Assembly: GCA_012032855.1 (NCBI GenBank)
Contig: JAAUQA010000123.1
Coordinates: 1 to 8,195, forward strand
Direction of reading: 5' to 3'
DNA: 8,195 nucleotides
DNA from: Candidatus Competibacteraceae bacterium
GTDB taxonomy: Bacteria > Pseudomonadota > Gammaproteobacteria > Competibacterales > Competibacteraceae
Shown here: positions 1-8,029 of the stretch, piece after piece
How the letters are laid out: the number at the start of each line of letters is the position of its first letter
How positions within the stretch are numbered: position 1 is the stretch's first letter
The notes under the pieces: generated by a model
Databases searched by the model: none
The model's input: the letters and a program-made list of their open reading frames with translations, nothing else
Told to the model about the DNA's origin: nothing
Program-made: the position numbers and the translations under genes

Positions 1-2
1 TG

Positions 3-140
3 GTTTTGTTTATGGCAGTTGGGCCGGAAAGCACGATCCACAAGCTTGCGGAAGGACTCCGACCGATATTCGAGAAAAATTCAGGGGTCATGTTCTTTTC
101 CACCGTCGAGGTCGTCCGGATGGATTATTTCGACCGCTGA
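3..140 (+). CDS. Possible C-terminal tail of an unrecognised protein (5' end outside window)
   Basis: An open frame runs in from the left edge for 45 codons and ends at TGA 138-140. The peptide ends in [13 protein letters not shown] and contains [15 protein letters not shown], which reads like an amphipathic helix followed by a beta strand. I do not recognise the family. Codon choice is plausible for the local genes, but 45 codons without a stop can occur by chance, and the pccB frame is also open across this stretch. The stop lies 121 bases before pccB and I see no convincing terminator between them, so the two could be co-transcribed. The call rests only on the open frame and a protein-like composition. 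Confidence 0.35.
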   Translation, partial: VLFMAVGPESTIHKLAEGLRPIFEKNSGVMFFSTVEVVRMDYFDR

Positions 141-248
141 TGCCTATGCGGCTGAACTGCTAACACAAGACTTCCCTGCCCATCCCCCACGGAAGCAAGT
201 TTCGCGGAGGATGGGCGTATTTGTTATTAAAGAAATCAATGCTTCATC

Positions 249-253
249 AGGAG
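249..253 (+). promoter_or_regulatory. Ribosome binding site that fixes the pccB start
   Basis: AGGAG lies 8 bases before the ATG at 262. The same frame is open further upstream, with another ATG at 211, but the GGAGG before that one abuts the codon directly and leaves no usable spacing. The 262 start also gives the usual family length, so it is preferred. Confidence 0.8.
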
Positions 254-261
254 AACAATTA

Positions 262-1794
262 ATGCACGACATCATCCTTCAATTGGAAGAAAAACGCGCA
301 GCAGCACGCCTGGGCGGCGGTCAAAAACGGATTGATTCACAACATTCCAAAGGCAAGCTGACCGCGCGCGAACGCATCGAATTACTGCTGGACACCGATA
401 GCTTCGAAGAGTGGGATATGTTCGTGGAACACCGTTGCCACGATTTCGGGATGGACGAGCAGAAGATTCCGGGCGATGGAGTGGTCACCGGTTACGGCAC
501 TATCAACGGCCGGTTGGTGTTTGTGTTCTGTCAGGACTTTACCGTGCTCGGCGGGTCCTTGTCCGAGGCCCATGCCGAGAAGATCTGTAAGATCATGGAC
601 CATGCGGTTCGGGTAGGCGCACCGGTGATCGGTCTGAACGACTCCGGCGGGGCGCGGATTCAGGAAGGAGTGGCGTCGCTGGCCGGTTACACCGAAGTGT
701 TTATGCGTAATATCAATGCCTCCGGGGTGGTCCCGCAGATTTCCGTGATCGCCGGTCCCTGCGCGGGTGGTGCGGTATATTCGCCGGCCATGACCGATTT
801 TATTTTCATGGTGCAAGACAACTCCTACATGTTTGTGACCGGCCCCGAAGTGGTGAAAACCGTTACCCATGAGGCGGTCACTCCCGAGGAACTAGGCGGT
901 GCGGTAACCCATTCCACCAAATCCGGGGTCGCCGACCGGTACTTCGAGAACAGCGTGGAAATGATGTTGATGCTGCGCCGGTTCATGAGTTATCTACCCT
1001 CTAACAACCGCGAAAAACCGCCGTTCCGGCCGACTCCGGACCCGGTAGAGCGGCAGGAATTCTCACTCGACACGCTGGTGCCGGACAGCCCCAACAAGCC
1101 CTACGACATGAAGGAGCTGATTTTGAAGGTGGTGGATGACACCGACTTTTTCGAAATTCAGCCCGATTATGCCAAGAACATCGTGGTGGGATTCGGTCGT
1201 ATGGCGGGCAATCCGGTCGGTATCGTGGCTAACCAGCCGATGGTGCTGGCCGGCTGTTTAGACATCAAATCGTCGGTCAAGGCAGCGCGGTTCGTGCGCT
1301 TCTGCGATTGTTTCAATATCCCGATTCTTACCTTTGTCGATGTGCCGGGCTTCCTGCCGGGTGTCGCCCAGGAACATAACGGCATCATCAAGCACGGCTC
1401 CAAGCTGATTTTCGCCTACGGCGAGGCCACCGTGCCTAAAATCACCGTAATCACCCGTAAAGCTTACGGCGGGGCTTACGCGGTGATGAGTTCCAAGCAT
1501 CTGCGCGCCGATGTCAACTTTGCCTGGCCCAGCGCCGAAATTGCGGTGATGGGCCCCAAAGGTGCAGTTGAAATCATCTTCCGACAGGATATGGGCGACC
1601 CGGAAAAAATTGAGGCTCGTACCGAGGACTATCGGAAAAAATTCGCCAACCCGTTCATCGCCGGTAGTCGCGGCTTCGTCGACGACGTGATCATGCCGCA
1701 CGACACCCGCCAGCGCATCTGCCGTTCCCTGGCCATGCTACGCGAAAAGCAAACGGAAACGCCGTGGCGCAAACACTCCAATATCCCACTGTGA
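262..1794 (+). CDS. pccB: Propionyl-CoA carboxylase beta (carboxyltransferase) subunit
   Basis: The 510-residue cytoplasmic protein transfers CO2 from carboxybiotin on the alpha subunit to an acyl-CoA, normally propionyl-CoA to (S)-methylmalonyl-CoA. Two crotonase-fold halves are visible. The N-terminal half has SGGARIQEG at about 128-136 and [11 protein letters not shown] at about 166-176. The C-terminal half has VPGFLPG at 361-367 and RKAYGGAY at about 399-406, which carries the second oxyanion-hole region. The C-terminus RKHSNIPL is typical of PccB, and the length matches the family. The next gene encodes the matching biotin-bearing subunit 73 bases downstream, so an operon is likely. One oddity is that the residue after GGAY, an Asp in the human and Streptomyces propionyl-CoA enzymes, is Ala407 here, so acyl-CoA preference may differ. 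A methylmalonyl-CoA decarboxylase or another acyl-CoA carboxylase beta chain is the main alternative. Confidence 0.93.
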   Translation: MHDIILQLEEKRAAARLGGGQKRIDSQHSKGKLTARERIELLLDTDSFEEWDMFVEHRCHDFGMDEQKIPGDGVVTGYGTINGRLVFVFCQDFTVLGGSLSEAHAEKICKIMDHAVRVGAPVIGLNDSGGARIQEGVASLAGYTEVFMRNINASGVVPQISVIAGPCAGGAVYSPAMTDFIFMVQDNSYMFVTGPEVVKTVTHEAVTPEELGGAVTHSTKSGVADRYFENSVEMMLMLRRFMSYLPSNNREKPPFRPTPDPVERQEFSLDTLVPDSPNKPYDMKELILKVVDDTDFFEIQPDYAKNIVVGFGRMAGNPVGIVANQPMVLAGCLDIKSSVKAARFVRFCDCFNIPILTFVDVPGFLPGVAQEHNGIIKHGSKLIFAYGEATVPKITVITRKAYGGAYAVMSSKHLRADVNFAWPSAEIAVMGPKGAVEIIFRQDMGDPEKIEARTEDYRKKFANPFIAGSRGFVDDVIMPHDTRQRICRSLAMLREKQTETPWRKHSNIPL

Positions 1795-1867
1795 CGATCT
1801 GCGCGACGCGATTAGGCAGCGCGAGCGACCGAGCATTTATGAAACCCGAACATTCAGGACAATTAAT

Positions 1868-3853
1868 ATGTTTCAAAAGATACTGATAGCGAACCGGGGT
1901 GAAATCGCCTGCCGGGTGATCAAAACCGCGCGTAAGATGGGCATTAAGACGGTAGCGGTATACTCAGAGGCGGACAAAGACGCGTTGCACGTAGAGATGG
2001 CCGACGAAGCGATACTGATCGGACCGCCGCCTTCGGCACAGAGCTATCTGCAAGTCGAGCGCATTGTGCAAGCGTGTAAAGACACCGGAGCCGAAGCGGT
2101 ACATCCGGGCTATGGCTTTTTTATCGGAGCGGTCGGCGTTCTGCGAAGCGCTGGCACAACAAGGCATTGCCTTCATCGGCCCGCCAGTAGGTGCCATTGA
2201 GGCGATGGGCGATAAAATCACCTCCAAGAAACTGGCGAAAGAGGCCCAGGTCAGCACCATTCCCGGCCACATGGCTATTATCCAAGACGCCAGCGAGGCG
2301 GTGGACATCGCCCGCAACATCGGCTATCCGGTCATGCTCAAGGCCACAGCCGGCGGCGGCGGTAAGGGTATGCGGCTGGCCTGGAACGACGAAGAATGCC
2401 GAGAAGGCTTCGAACGCGCCACTAGCGAAGCGCGATCCAGTTTCGGCGATGACCGGGTATTCATCGAAAAATATATTCAAGAACCCCGCCATATCGAAAT
2501 TCAGGTGCTGGCCGATCAGCACGGCAACGTGCTGTATCTCGGCGAACGCGAATGCTCGCTACAACGCCGTCATCAGAAAGTCATCGAAGAAGCCCCTTCT
2601 CCGTTTCTGGATGCGGCCACCCGTCAAGCGATGGGCGAACAGGCTTGCGCTCTGGCCCGTGCGGTGGGGTATTCTTCGGCGGGTACGGTTGAATTCGTGG
2701 TCGATGCCCAGCGCAATTTTTATTTCTTAGAAATGAACACCCGCCTGCAGGTCGAGCATCCGGTCACTGAGTACATCACCGGACTTGATCTGGTCGAATG
2801 GATGATCCGGGTTGCTGCGGGCGAAAAACTACCGTTTACCCAGGACGACATCCAACTCAAAGGTTGGGCGATAGAAGCCCGCGTCTACGCCGAGGACCCG
2901 TTCCGCAACTTCCTACCCTCCACGGGCCGGTTGATCCGCTATATGCCGCCCCAGGAAAGCGACTCGGTACGGGTCGATACCGGCGTATACGAAGGCGGCG
3001 AAGTGTCCATGTACTACGACCCGATGATCGCCAAGCTGATCGCCTACGGCGCCACCCGGGATAGGGCCACTGCTCACTTGCGCGACGCGCTGAACGAATT
3101 CTACATTCGTGGCGTTTCGCACAACATCAGTTTTCTGGCGGCGCTGCTGACCCATCCCCGGTTTATTACCGGTCGAATCACCACCAATATGATCGCCGAG
3201 GAATATCCCGACGGGTTCAATCCCGCCGATATTCCCCATGACGATCCGGCCTTGTTGATTGTGGTGGCGGCTTCCATCCACCGCCGCTATATGGACCGTG
3301 CGGCGAAAATCAGCGGCCAACTAGAGGGTCACGAACGTCGGGTTCACGATCAGTGGGTAGTGGTTCTGGAACGTGAGCAACACCCGGTCAATATTCGCCC
3401 CGTCGACGGTGGGTATGATGTGGAATACGGCGGTGAAACCTATCCGGTACGCAGCGATTGGCAATTCGGCCAGCCGCTGTTCAAAGGAACCGTCAGCGGT
3501 ACCGAGGTGTGCATCCAGGTAGAGCGGCGCAATCTGATTTACCGCCTGTTCCATTGGGGTTCCCAGGCCGACCTGATGGTGATGACCGCTCAGGCTGCCG
3601 ACTTCCTCAAGCTGATGCCGGTGAAAGCCCCGCCGGATACTTCAAAGTATCTGCTCTCGCCGATGCCGGGGCTGTTGGCTCAGCTGATGGTGCAACAGGG
3701 CGAACCGGTCAAAGCCGGGCAGGATTTAGCCATCGTAGAAGCCATGAAAATGGAGAATGTGTTACGGGCGGAGCGTGATGCCACGTCGGCAAGATTCTCG
3801 CCCAACCTGGCGACAATCTCATGGTTGATCAAGCGATTTTGGAGTTTGAATAG
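1868..3853 (+). CDS. pccA: Propionyl-CoA carboxylase alpha subunit (biotin carboxylase + biotin carrier); two single-base frame breaks
   Basis: It carboxylates its own biotin using ATP and bicarbonate, then hands the carboxyl group to PccB. The start is ATG 1868, with AGGA at 1856-1859. Once two one-base errors are corrected (one extra T in 2117-2122, one base missing near 3783-3785) they cancel, and the frame runs 661 residues to TAG 3851-3853. The N-terminus [16 protein letters not shown] is the biotin carboxylase start. Lys116, Lys158, the glycine loop 162-167, Glu288, Asn290, Arg292 and Glu296 fall at or within one residue of the Escherichia coli AccC numbers. A linker/BT region follows, then a biotinyl domain with EAMKMEN, where Lys627 is the biotin site 34 residues from the end. 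The corrected C-terminus ends ILEFE, as is usual for PccA. Without correction the middle reading frame runs past the true stop to 3941. A methylcrotonyl- or other acyl-CoA carboxylase alpha chain is possible, but the pccB neighbour favours PccA. Confidence 0.92.
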
Positions 3854-3913
3854 GAAGTCGGACGGTCTTGATAATCGCATCCAGGCCAATACCTTGGTCG
3901 AAGCGTATAGAAA

Positions 3914-3956
3914 TGCTCCGATTAAGCCTCAAGGACAATGAGGCGGAACCGGAGCA
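3914..3956. terminator. Composite hairpin between convergent genes, possible bidirectional terminator
   Basis: A 7-bp outer stem (3914-3920 with 3950-3956) encloses a symmetric 5x5 internal loop. Inside that is a 6-bp inner stem (3926-3931 with 3939-3944) with a 7-base loop. It starts about 60 bases after the pccA stop and lies about 57 bases beyond the stop of the minus-strand OmpA/peptidase gene. Read on the minus strand it is followed by TTTCTAT, a modest U-rich tail. On the plus strand there is no real U run. It could end either transcript or protect a 3' end. The fold was made by eye. Confidence 0.45.
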
Positions 3957-4012
3957 CGGTTTGCCTATTCCCTCGCTCAGTCGGAATTGGCTAATCGAGC
4001 TTTCGCGAGGTT

Positions 4013-5247
4013 CTAGCGCGGACTCTTGATCGTCAAGCTACCGTCACCTTTAATGACCGGTTTGCTGTCTTTGACGAAATCCAGGTTCTTGACGTCAATT
4101 TGCTTGGCCAGGTATTCGCCAATTATCGGCAAGGACTTGATGATGCCGTCCATGATGCCAATCGTGGTTTTATAGGAATTTTCGACGGCACTTTTAAACG
4201 ATTGCCCACCCTTCCAGTAATTCCAAAACAGGTACATGGAGGGTTCGGGCAAATAGTTGTTTTTGATGGTTCCTGAGGACACTTTAGCCCCGACCCTCAA
4301 CCAGGCATCATTGAGGGAAGAACCGACACAATTCATCATGTATACCGCTCGGAGATTGAGCGGATTACCGCCGTTATGTTTTGTCTTAATCTCCCCAATT
4401 TTGCTGGAATTAACGCCACCTCTTACTGAGATGGAATCAGTCCCGCCATGGGTAAGAATAAACAAATCGATAATCTTATTGGCTTTGGTTTGATCGACCA
4501 GCGCCTTAGTCAAATCAGTATAACTAGCTGAGCCATCTCGGAGAATAATCACCTTACTGTACTGAGCAGGCACTGCCGAGTCAAAACGATTCAGCAACAA
4601 ATCCGCGGACTCCAAAATAGAGTCGGTTTTCTTTCTGATTTGTTCCTTTATGTAGTCGCCGGCTTGTTTTAAGGCGCTATCGGGAATCAAACTTTCCACA
4701 GCGTCGGGGAGAAGTTTCTTCAACTTCAGGAGAATCGCCGCAACATCAACTTGAATCCCTCCGTTTTCTAATAATACGACCAGAACACGGTCTTTCGGCC
4801 CAGGCGGCGTCTTGGGTTTATCATCAGTGACATCATGATCTTTGGGAGGTACTGGTGGGGTTGGTGCAGCGGAAACAAACACGATCACCGAGCGGAACCG
4901 TTCATCCTCTGTACCGTCGCGATAGCCTTCCTGTTCTGCTTTAGTTTCGCCGAATCCGGTCACTGTGCGCGCGGCAAACTTTTGGTAACGACTTTTTGCA
5001 GAAAAGCCAAGGTATTGTTAGCCCGCTTTTCCGACAGGGCCTGATTATGACTGGCTGAACCACTTCGGCTGGCCAAGCCGACCAAGCTGACGCTGCCTCC
5101 TCGTTGGAGTATCGGAACCACTTCTTTGCGTAAAAACGCTTCGTGTTCGGATTTTAATCGATCCCCGTTGATGTCGAAGTTGTACAACAACAAGCTTTTT
5201 GGGGAACTGCGGTGTTCTGTGCGACCTGGGCCAGTGGGTTTGCTCAT
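4013..5247 (-). CDS. OmpA-like domain fused to a probable caspase/CHAT-like cysteine peptidase domain; one frame break
   Basis: As given, the locus reads as two frames: 95 residues from ATG 5245-5247, then 316 residues from GTG 4961-4963. The break falls inside an OmpA-like fold: LSEKRANNTLAFLQK lies before it and VTGFGETK after it. Adding one A to the minus-strand AAAA run (4980-4983) gives one 411-residue protein with KKFAARTVTGFGE across the joint. Residues about 18-125 are OmpA-like, about 126-153 form a Pro/Lys/Asp-rich linker, and about 154-411 a further domain. That domain has a hydrophobic strand ending in THGG (His267), another ending in MMNC (Cys307), then GAKVSSG and GGQSFKSAV, the order seen in clan CD peptidases. 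There is no signal peptide or membrane segment. Its sampled base composition is more AT-rich than its neighbours, which hints at transfer. Function is unknown; an effector or protease role is inference. Two coupled genes sharing a GTGA overlap is the alternative. Confidence 0.72.
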
Positions 5248-5254
5248 CTCGATT

Positions 5255-5259
5255 CCTCC
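5255..5259 (-). promoter_or_regulatory. Strong ribosome binding site for the OmpA/peptidase gene
   Basis: On the minus strand GGAGG sits 7 bases before ATG 5247-5245. This supports that start, and supports a protein beginning MSKPTGPGRTEHRSS with no signal peptide. Confidence 0.8.
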
Positions 5260-5297
5260 GACAGGAAAAAGATAACAACGGCGACACCTTAAAATCG

Positions 5298-5399
5298 ATG
5301 GGATAGTCCGTTATTGATTTAGAATATGGGGAAAGAGGATATGTGGAGGTGCTAAATTGGGTTTCATAGCCAACCCAACACAGTATCTAATGGGATAGT
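5298..5399 (+). repeat. Two direct copies of ATGGGATAGT
   Basis: The 10-mer occurs at 5298-5307 and at 5390-5399, exactly 92 bases apart. Both copies are upstream of the OmpA/peptidase gene. Paired sites could bind a regulator, or they may be chance in an AT-rich stretch. Confidence 0.4.
5357..5378. repeat. Perfect 7-bp inverted repeat, possible operator
   Basis: TTGGGTT (5357-5363) and AACCCAA (5372-5378) are exact reverse complements separated by 8 bases. They lie about 110 bases upstream of the OmpA/peptidase start and between the two ATGGGATAGT copies. The site could be a dimeric regulator's binding site or a short hairpin. Confidence 0.4.
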
Positions 5400-5553
5400 A
5401 GCAGAATAGATACCAACCCTAAGATACGCTATCAATCAATAAGATAAGCTTACCCCACAAACGGGAAAATAAACTTGGACCGGTTCAAAATAGACCGCCG
5501 AATTAAGTCAAATTGGCCCATTACCGGCTCAATCCGTATTGACCAAGAAGGAG

Positions 5554-5588
5554 AAGAGCCTCTTCGCGAAGGCATTGAAGAGGCTTTT
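5554..5588 (-). terminator. Hairpin terminator downstream of maeB
   Basis: A 12-bp stem (5554-5565 with 5577-5588, one G-U pair) with an 11-base loop begins about 40 bases past the maeB stop. On the minus strand it is followed by a pyrimidine-rich CTCCTTCTT rather than a pure U run. On the plus strand the right arm itself ends in TTTT. It probably ends the maeB transcript and separates it from the OmpA/peptidase gene. Confidence 0.65.
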
Positions 5589-5629
5589 GGAGTGGCGTGT
5601 TAAAAGATTGTTATCATCACTGGAAACCG

Positions 5630-7923
5630 TCAGTTGGTTTCTAGCAGTTCGGTAACCTGGGCATCCACCACCGCCACAGCAGTCATATTGACAATTCGCC
5701 GCACCGTGGCGGATTTGTTTAACACGTGAGCCGGTCTGGCTAATCCCAACATGAGCGGGCCAATCGCCACGCTGTCGGTCATCATTTTCAGCAGATTGTA
5801 AGCGATGTTGGCAGCGTCCAGGTTGGGCATGATGAGCAGATTGGCCGACCCATGCAATGCTGAGCTGGGGAACACCCGCTTGCGCAATGCTTCGGATAGC
5901 GCCAGATCGGCCTGCATCTCACCCTCAACTTCCAGGTCCGGGGCGCGTTGCCGAATGAGTTGCAAAGCTTCGGCCATCTTGTAGGATTGCGGACCCGTTT
6001 GCGAACCGAAATTAGAGTGCGACAACAAGGCCACCTTGGGGAATATCCCGAACCGTTTGACTTCCTCGGCCGCCATGAGGGTCATATCAGCGATTTCTTC
6101 GGCGTTGGGATTGAGATTCACCTCGGTGTCGCAGATGAACACACTGCCCTTGGGTCCAAGCAGCAGATTCATGGTGGCGGGTTTTTTTACCCCTTCGGCC
6201 AAGCCCAGCACATCAATGACATGATCCACATGCCGGTGATAACTGCCAGTCATGCCGCACAGCAGCACATCGCCGTAACCCAACCGTAACAGCAGTGAAC
6301 CCAACACGGTGGCGCGGGTATTGACGCGGATGCGCGCACCGCTGGGATCGACCCCGTGGCGTTCCAGCAGGCGATGGTATTCCATCCAGCATTCATGGTA
6401 ATAGGGGTTGTGCTGCGGATCGATCAACTCGAAGTCTTGATTGATGCGAATGTGCAAGCCCAGTTCGTCGATACGTTCCTGAACCCGTTGCGGGCGACCG
6501 ACCAAAATGGGGTATTTCACCATCCCGTCAACGATCGCCACTTGAACCGCCCGGAGCACGCGCACTTCTTCGCCTTGAGCGAAAATGACCCGTTTAGGAT
6601 CAGCGCGGGCCCGTTCAATCATGGGTCGCATGATCATCCCGGTGCGGGATACGAAATGACTGAGTTGGTCGCGATAGGCGTCGAGGTCCGCAATCGGCCG
6701 CGATGCTACCCCGCTGTCCATGGCGGCGCGCGCCACTGCGATGGGTAATTCGACAATCAAGCGCGGATCGAAGGGTTTGGGAATCAGATAATCGGGATTG
6801 AGTTTGAGCGCCTGATCACCGTAGAAGGTCATGACCTCGTCCTCGTCGGAAGGCGGGGTCATGGCCATATCGGCCAAGGCGTATACGCAGGCTTTTTTCA
6901 TCGCCTCGTTGATGGTGGTCGCGCCGACATCCAGCGCACCACGGAAGATATAAGGGAAGCACAAGGCGTTATTGACTTGATTCGGGAAATCGGAACGGCC
7001 AGTGGCCATCACTGCGTCCGGCCGCACCTCTTTGACCAGCTCCGGCATGATCTCAGGAGTTGGGTTAGCCAGGGCCAGCACCAGCGGATTTGGCGCCATA
7101 GTCTTGACCATCTCTTGAGTCAGCACGCCGGGCGCGGAAACGCCCAAAACACATCGGCGCCGTTGATGGCGTCGGTCAACGTGCGGGCCTCGGTCTGGAC
7201 TGCATACGCGGCTTTGCTGGCGTCCATTCCTCCGTCGCGTCCCAAATAGATCACGCCCCGGCTGTCGCACACCAACACATTTTGCTTGTTAAGCCCCAGA
7301 CTGACCAACATATCCAAACAAGCCATGCCGGCGGCCCCGGCTCCTGAGGCAACCAATTTGATTTCCGCGATGGGTTTATCCACCAACCGCAGCCCGTTCA
7401 ACACGGCAGCGGCGGCAATAATTGCGGTGCCGTGCTGATCGTCGTGGAACACCGGCACCTTCATCCGTTCGCGCAATTGCCGCTCAATGTAAAAGCATTC
7501 CGGGGCTTTAATATCTTCCAAGTTGATGCCGCCGAAGCTGGGTTCCAAGCTGGCGATAATATCGATCAACTTATCCGGGTCACGCTCATTGATCTCAAGA
7601 TCGAACACGTTGATGCCAGCGAATTTTTTGAACAATACACCTTTGCCTTCCATGACCGGTTTGGCGGCCAGCGGACCGATAGGCCCCAGCCCCAAAACAG
7701 CAGTGCCATTGGTGACTACCGCAACCAGATTACCGCGCGTGGTGTAAAGAGCAACCTCAGCCGGGTCGGCTACGATAGCATTACAGGTGGCTGCTACACC
7801 GGGGGTATAGGCGAAGGCCAAATCGCGTTGATTCGCTACGGGTTTGCTGGACACCACTTCGATTTTGCCGGGAACGGGAAAGCGGTGATAATGCAGCGCT
7901 TGGTCGTACAAGTCGTCGGACAT
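5630..7923 (-). CDS. maeB: NAD(P)-dependent malic enzyme with C-terminal phosphotransacetylase-like domain; one frame break
   Basis: It oxidatively decarboxylates malate to pyruvate and CO2, probably with NADP+, in the cytoplasm. After one missing base is restored in the run at 7146-7149, the gene encodes 764 residues, the usual MaeB length. The N-terminal malic domain shows AYTPGVA with Tyr39, [12 protein letters not shown] with Lys94, [11 protein letters not shown] with Glu136/Asp137, and FHDDQHGTA with Asp162. The nucleotide-binding domain has SGAGAAGMA at about 193-201 and, after the break, [12 protein letters not shown] at about 260-271. Residues from about 430 form a phosphotransacetylase-like domain, which in MaeB enzymes is regulatory (acetyl-CoA sensing in E. 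coli) rather than catalytic. The break turns GTGTTTTTGGGC into GTGTTTTGGGC, so the first half ends early and the second half appears as a separate frame. The start is ATG 7921-7923, with only a weak AAGAG upstream. Malate dehydrogenase (decarboxylating) is certain as a family; cofactor preference is inferred. Confidence 0.95.
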
Positions 7924-8029
7924 CAGTGTTTTCTCTTACGATTCAATTGTTTTTTTGTAGCACAATGGTATTCACCATTAGACCGCATCGGCAAGCCCTT
8001 GTCGTCAAGGCAAATCGGCGAAGCCGGCG

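Larger units (their letters stand above)
5260..5553. other. AT-rich intergenic stretch without a convincing gene
   Basis: This stretch lies between the start of the OmpA/peptidase gene and the end of maeB. Two 60-base lines counted by hand (5341-5400 and 5401-5460) are about 40% GC. It holds a small inverted repeat, a repeated 10-mer and several GATA/TATC words. It should contain the promoter of the OmpA/peptidase gene, but I find no -35/-10 pair good enough to call. No RNA gene is recognisable. Confidence 0.6.

Noticed and set aside
201..230. Possible promoter for pccB (TTCGCG, 18 bases, TATTAA)
   Set aside because: The -35 match is poor and nothing else supports it; an operon promoter further upstream is equally possible.
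19..261. In-frame N-terminal extension of pccB, about 81 residues
   Set aside because: The extension is Arg/Ser-rich and unlike carboxyltransferases. A good AGGAG sits before ATG 262, which alone gives the family length.
3854..3941. Extension of the pccA frame to 3941
   Set aside because: It results from the 3' frame break; the shifted frame gives the proper biotinyl-domain end and a stop at 3853.
3971..4010. Inverted repeat CCTCGC/GCGAGG just past the OmpA/peptidase stop
   Set aside because: Six pairs around a 28-base loop, with no U run, is too weak to call a terminator; the 3914-3956 hairpin is better.
5448..5603. Open plus-strand stretch of about 51 codons ending in REGIEEAFGVAC
   Set aside because: It has no ATG or ribosome binding site, its codons are used by the terminator hairpin, and the length is within chance.
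5948..6289. Open frames on the plus strand opposite maeB, and similar ones opposite pccB and pccA
   Set aside because: They lie wholly inside well-supported genes on the other strand, match no recognisable family, and reflect GC-rich codon bias.
8000..8028. Small CGGC-TTC-GCCG and CCTTG-ACGA-CAAGG stems after the LysE-type gene
   Set aside because: Only 4-5 bp each and no U run, so not enough for a terminator call.
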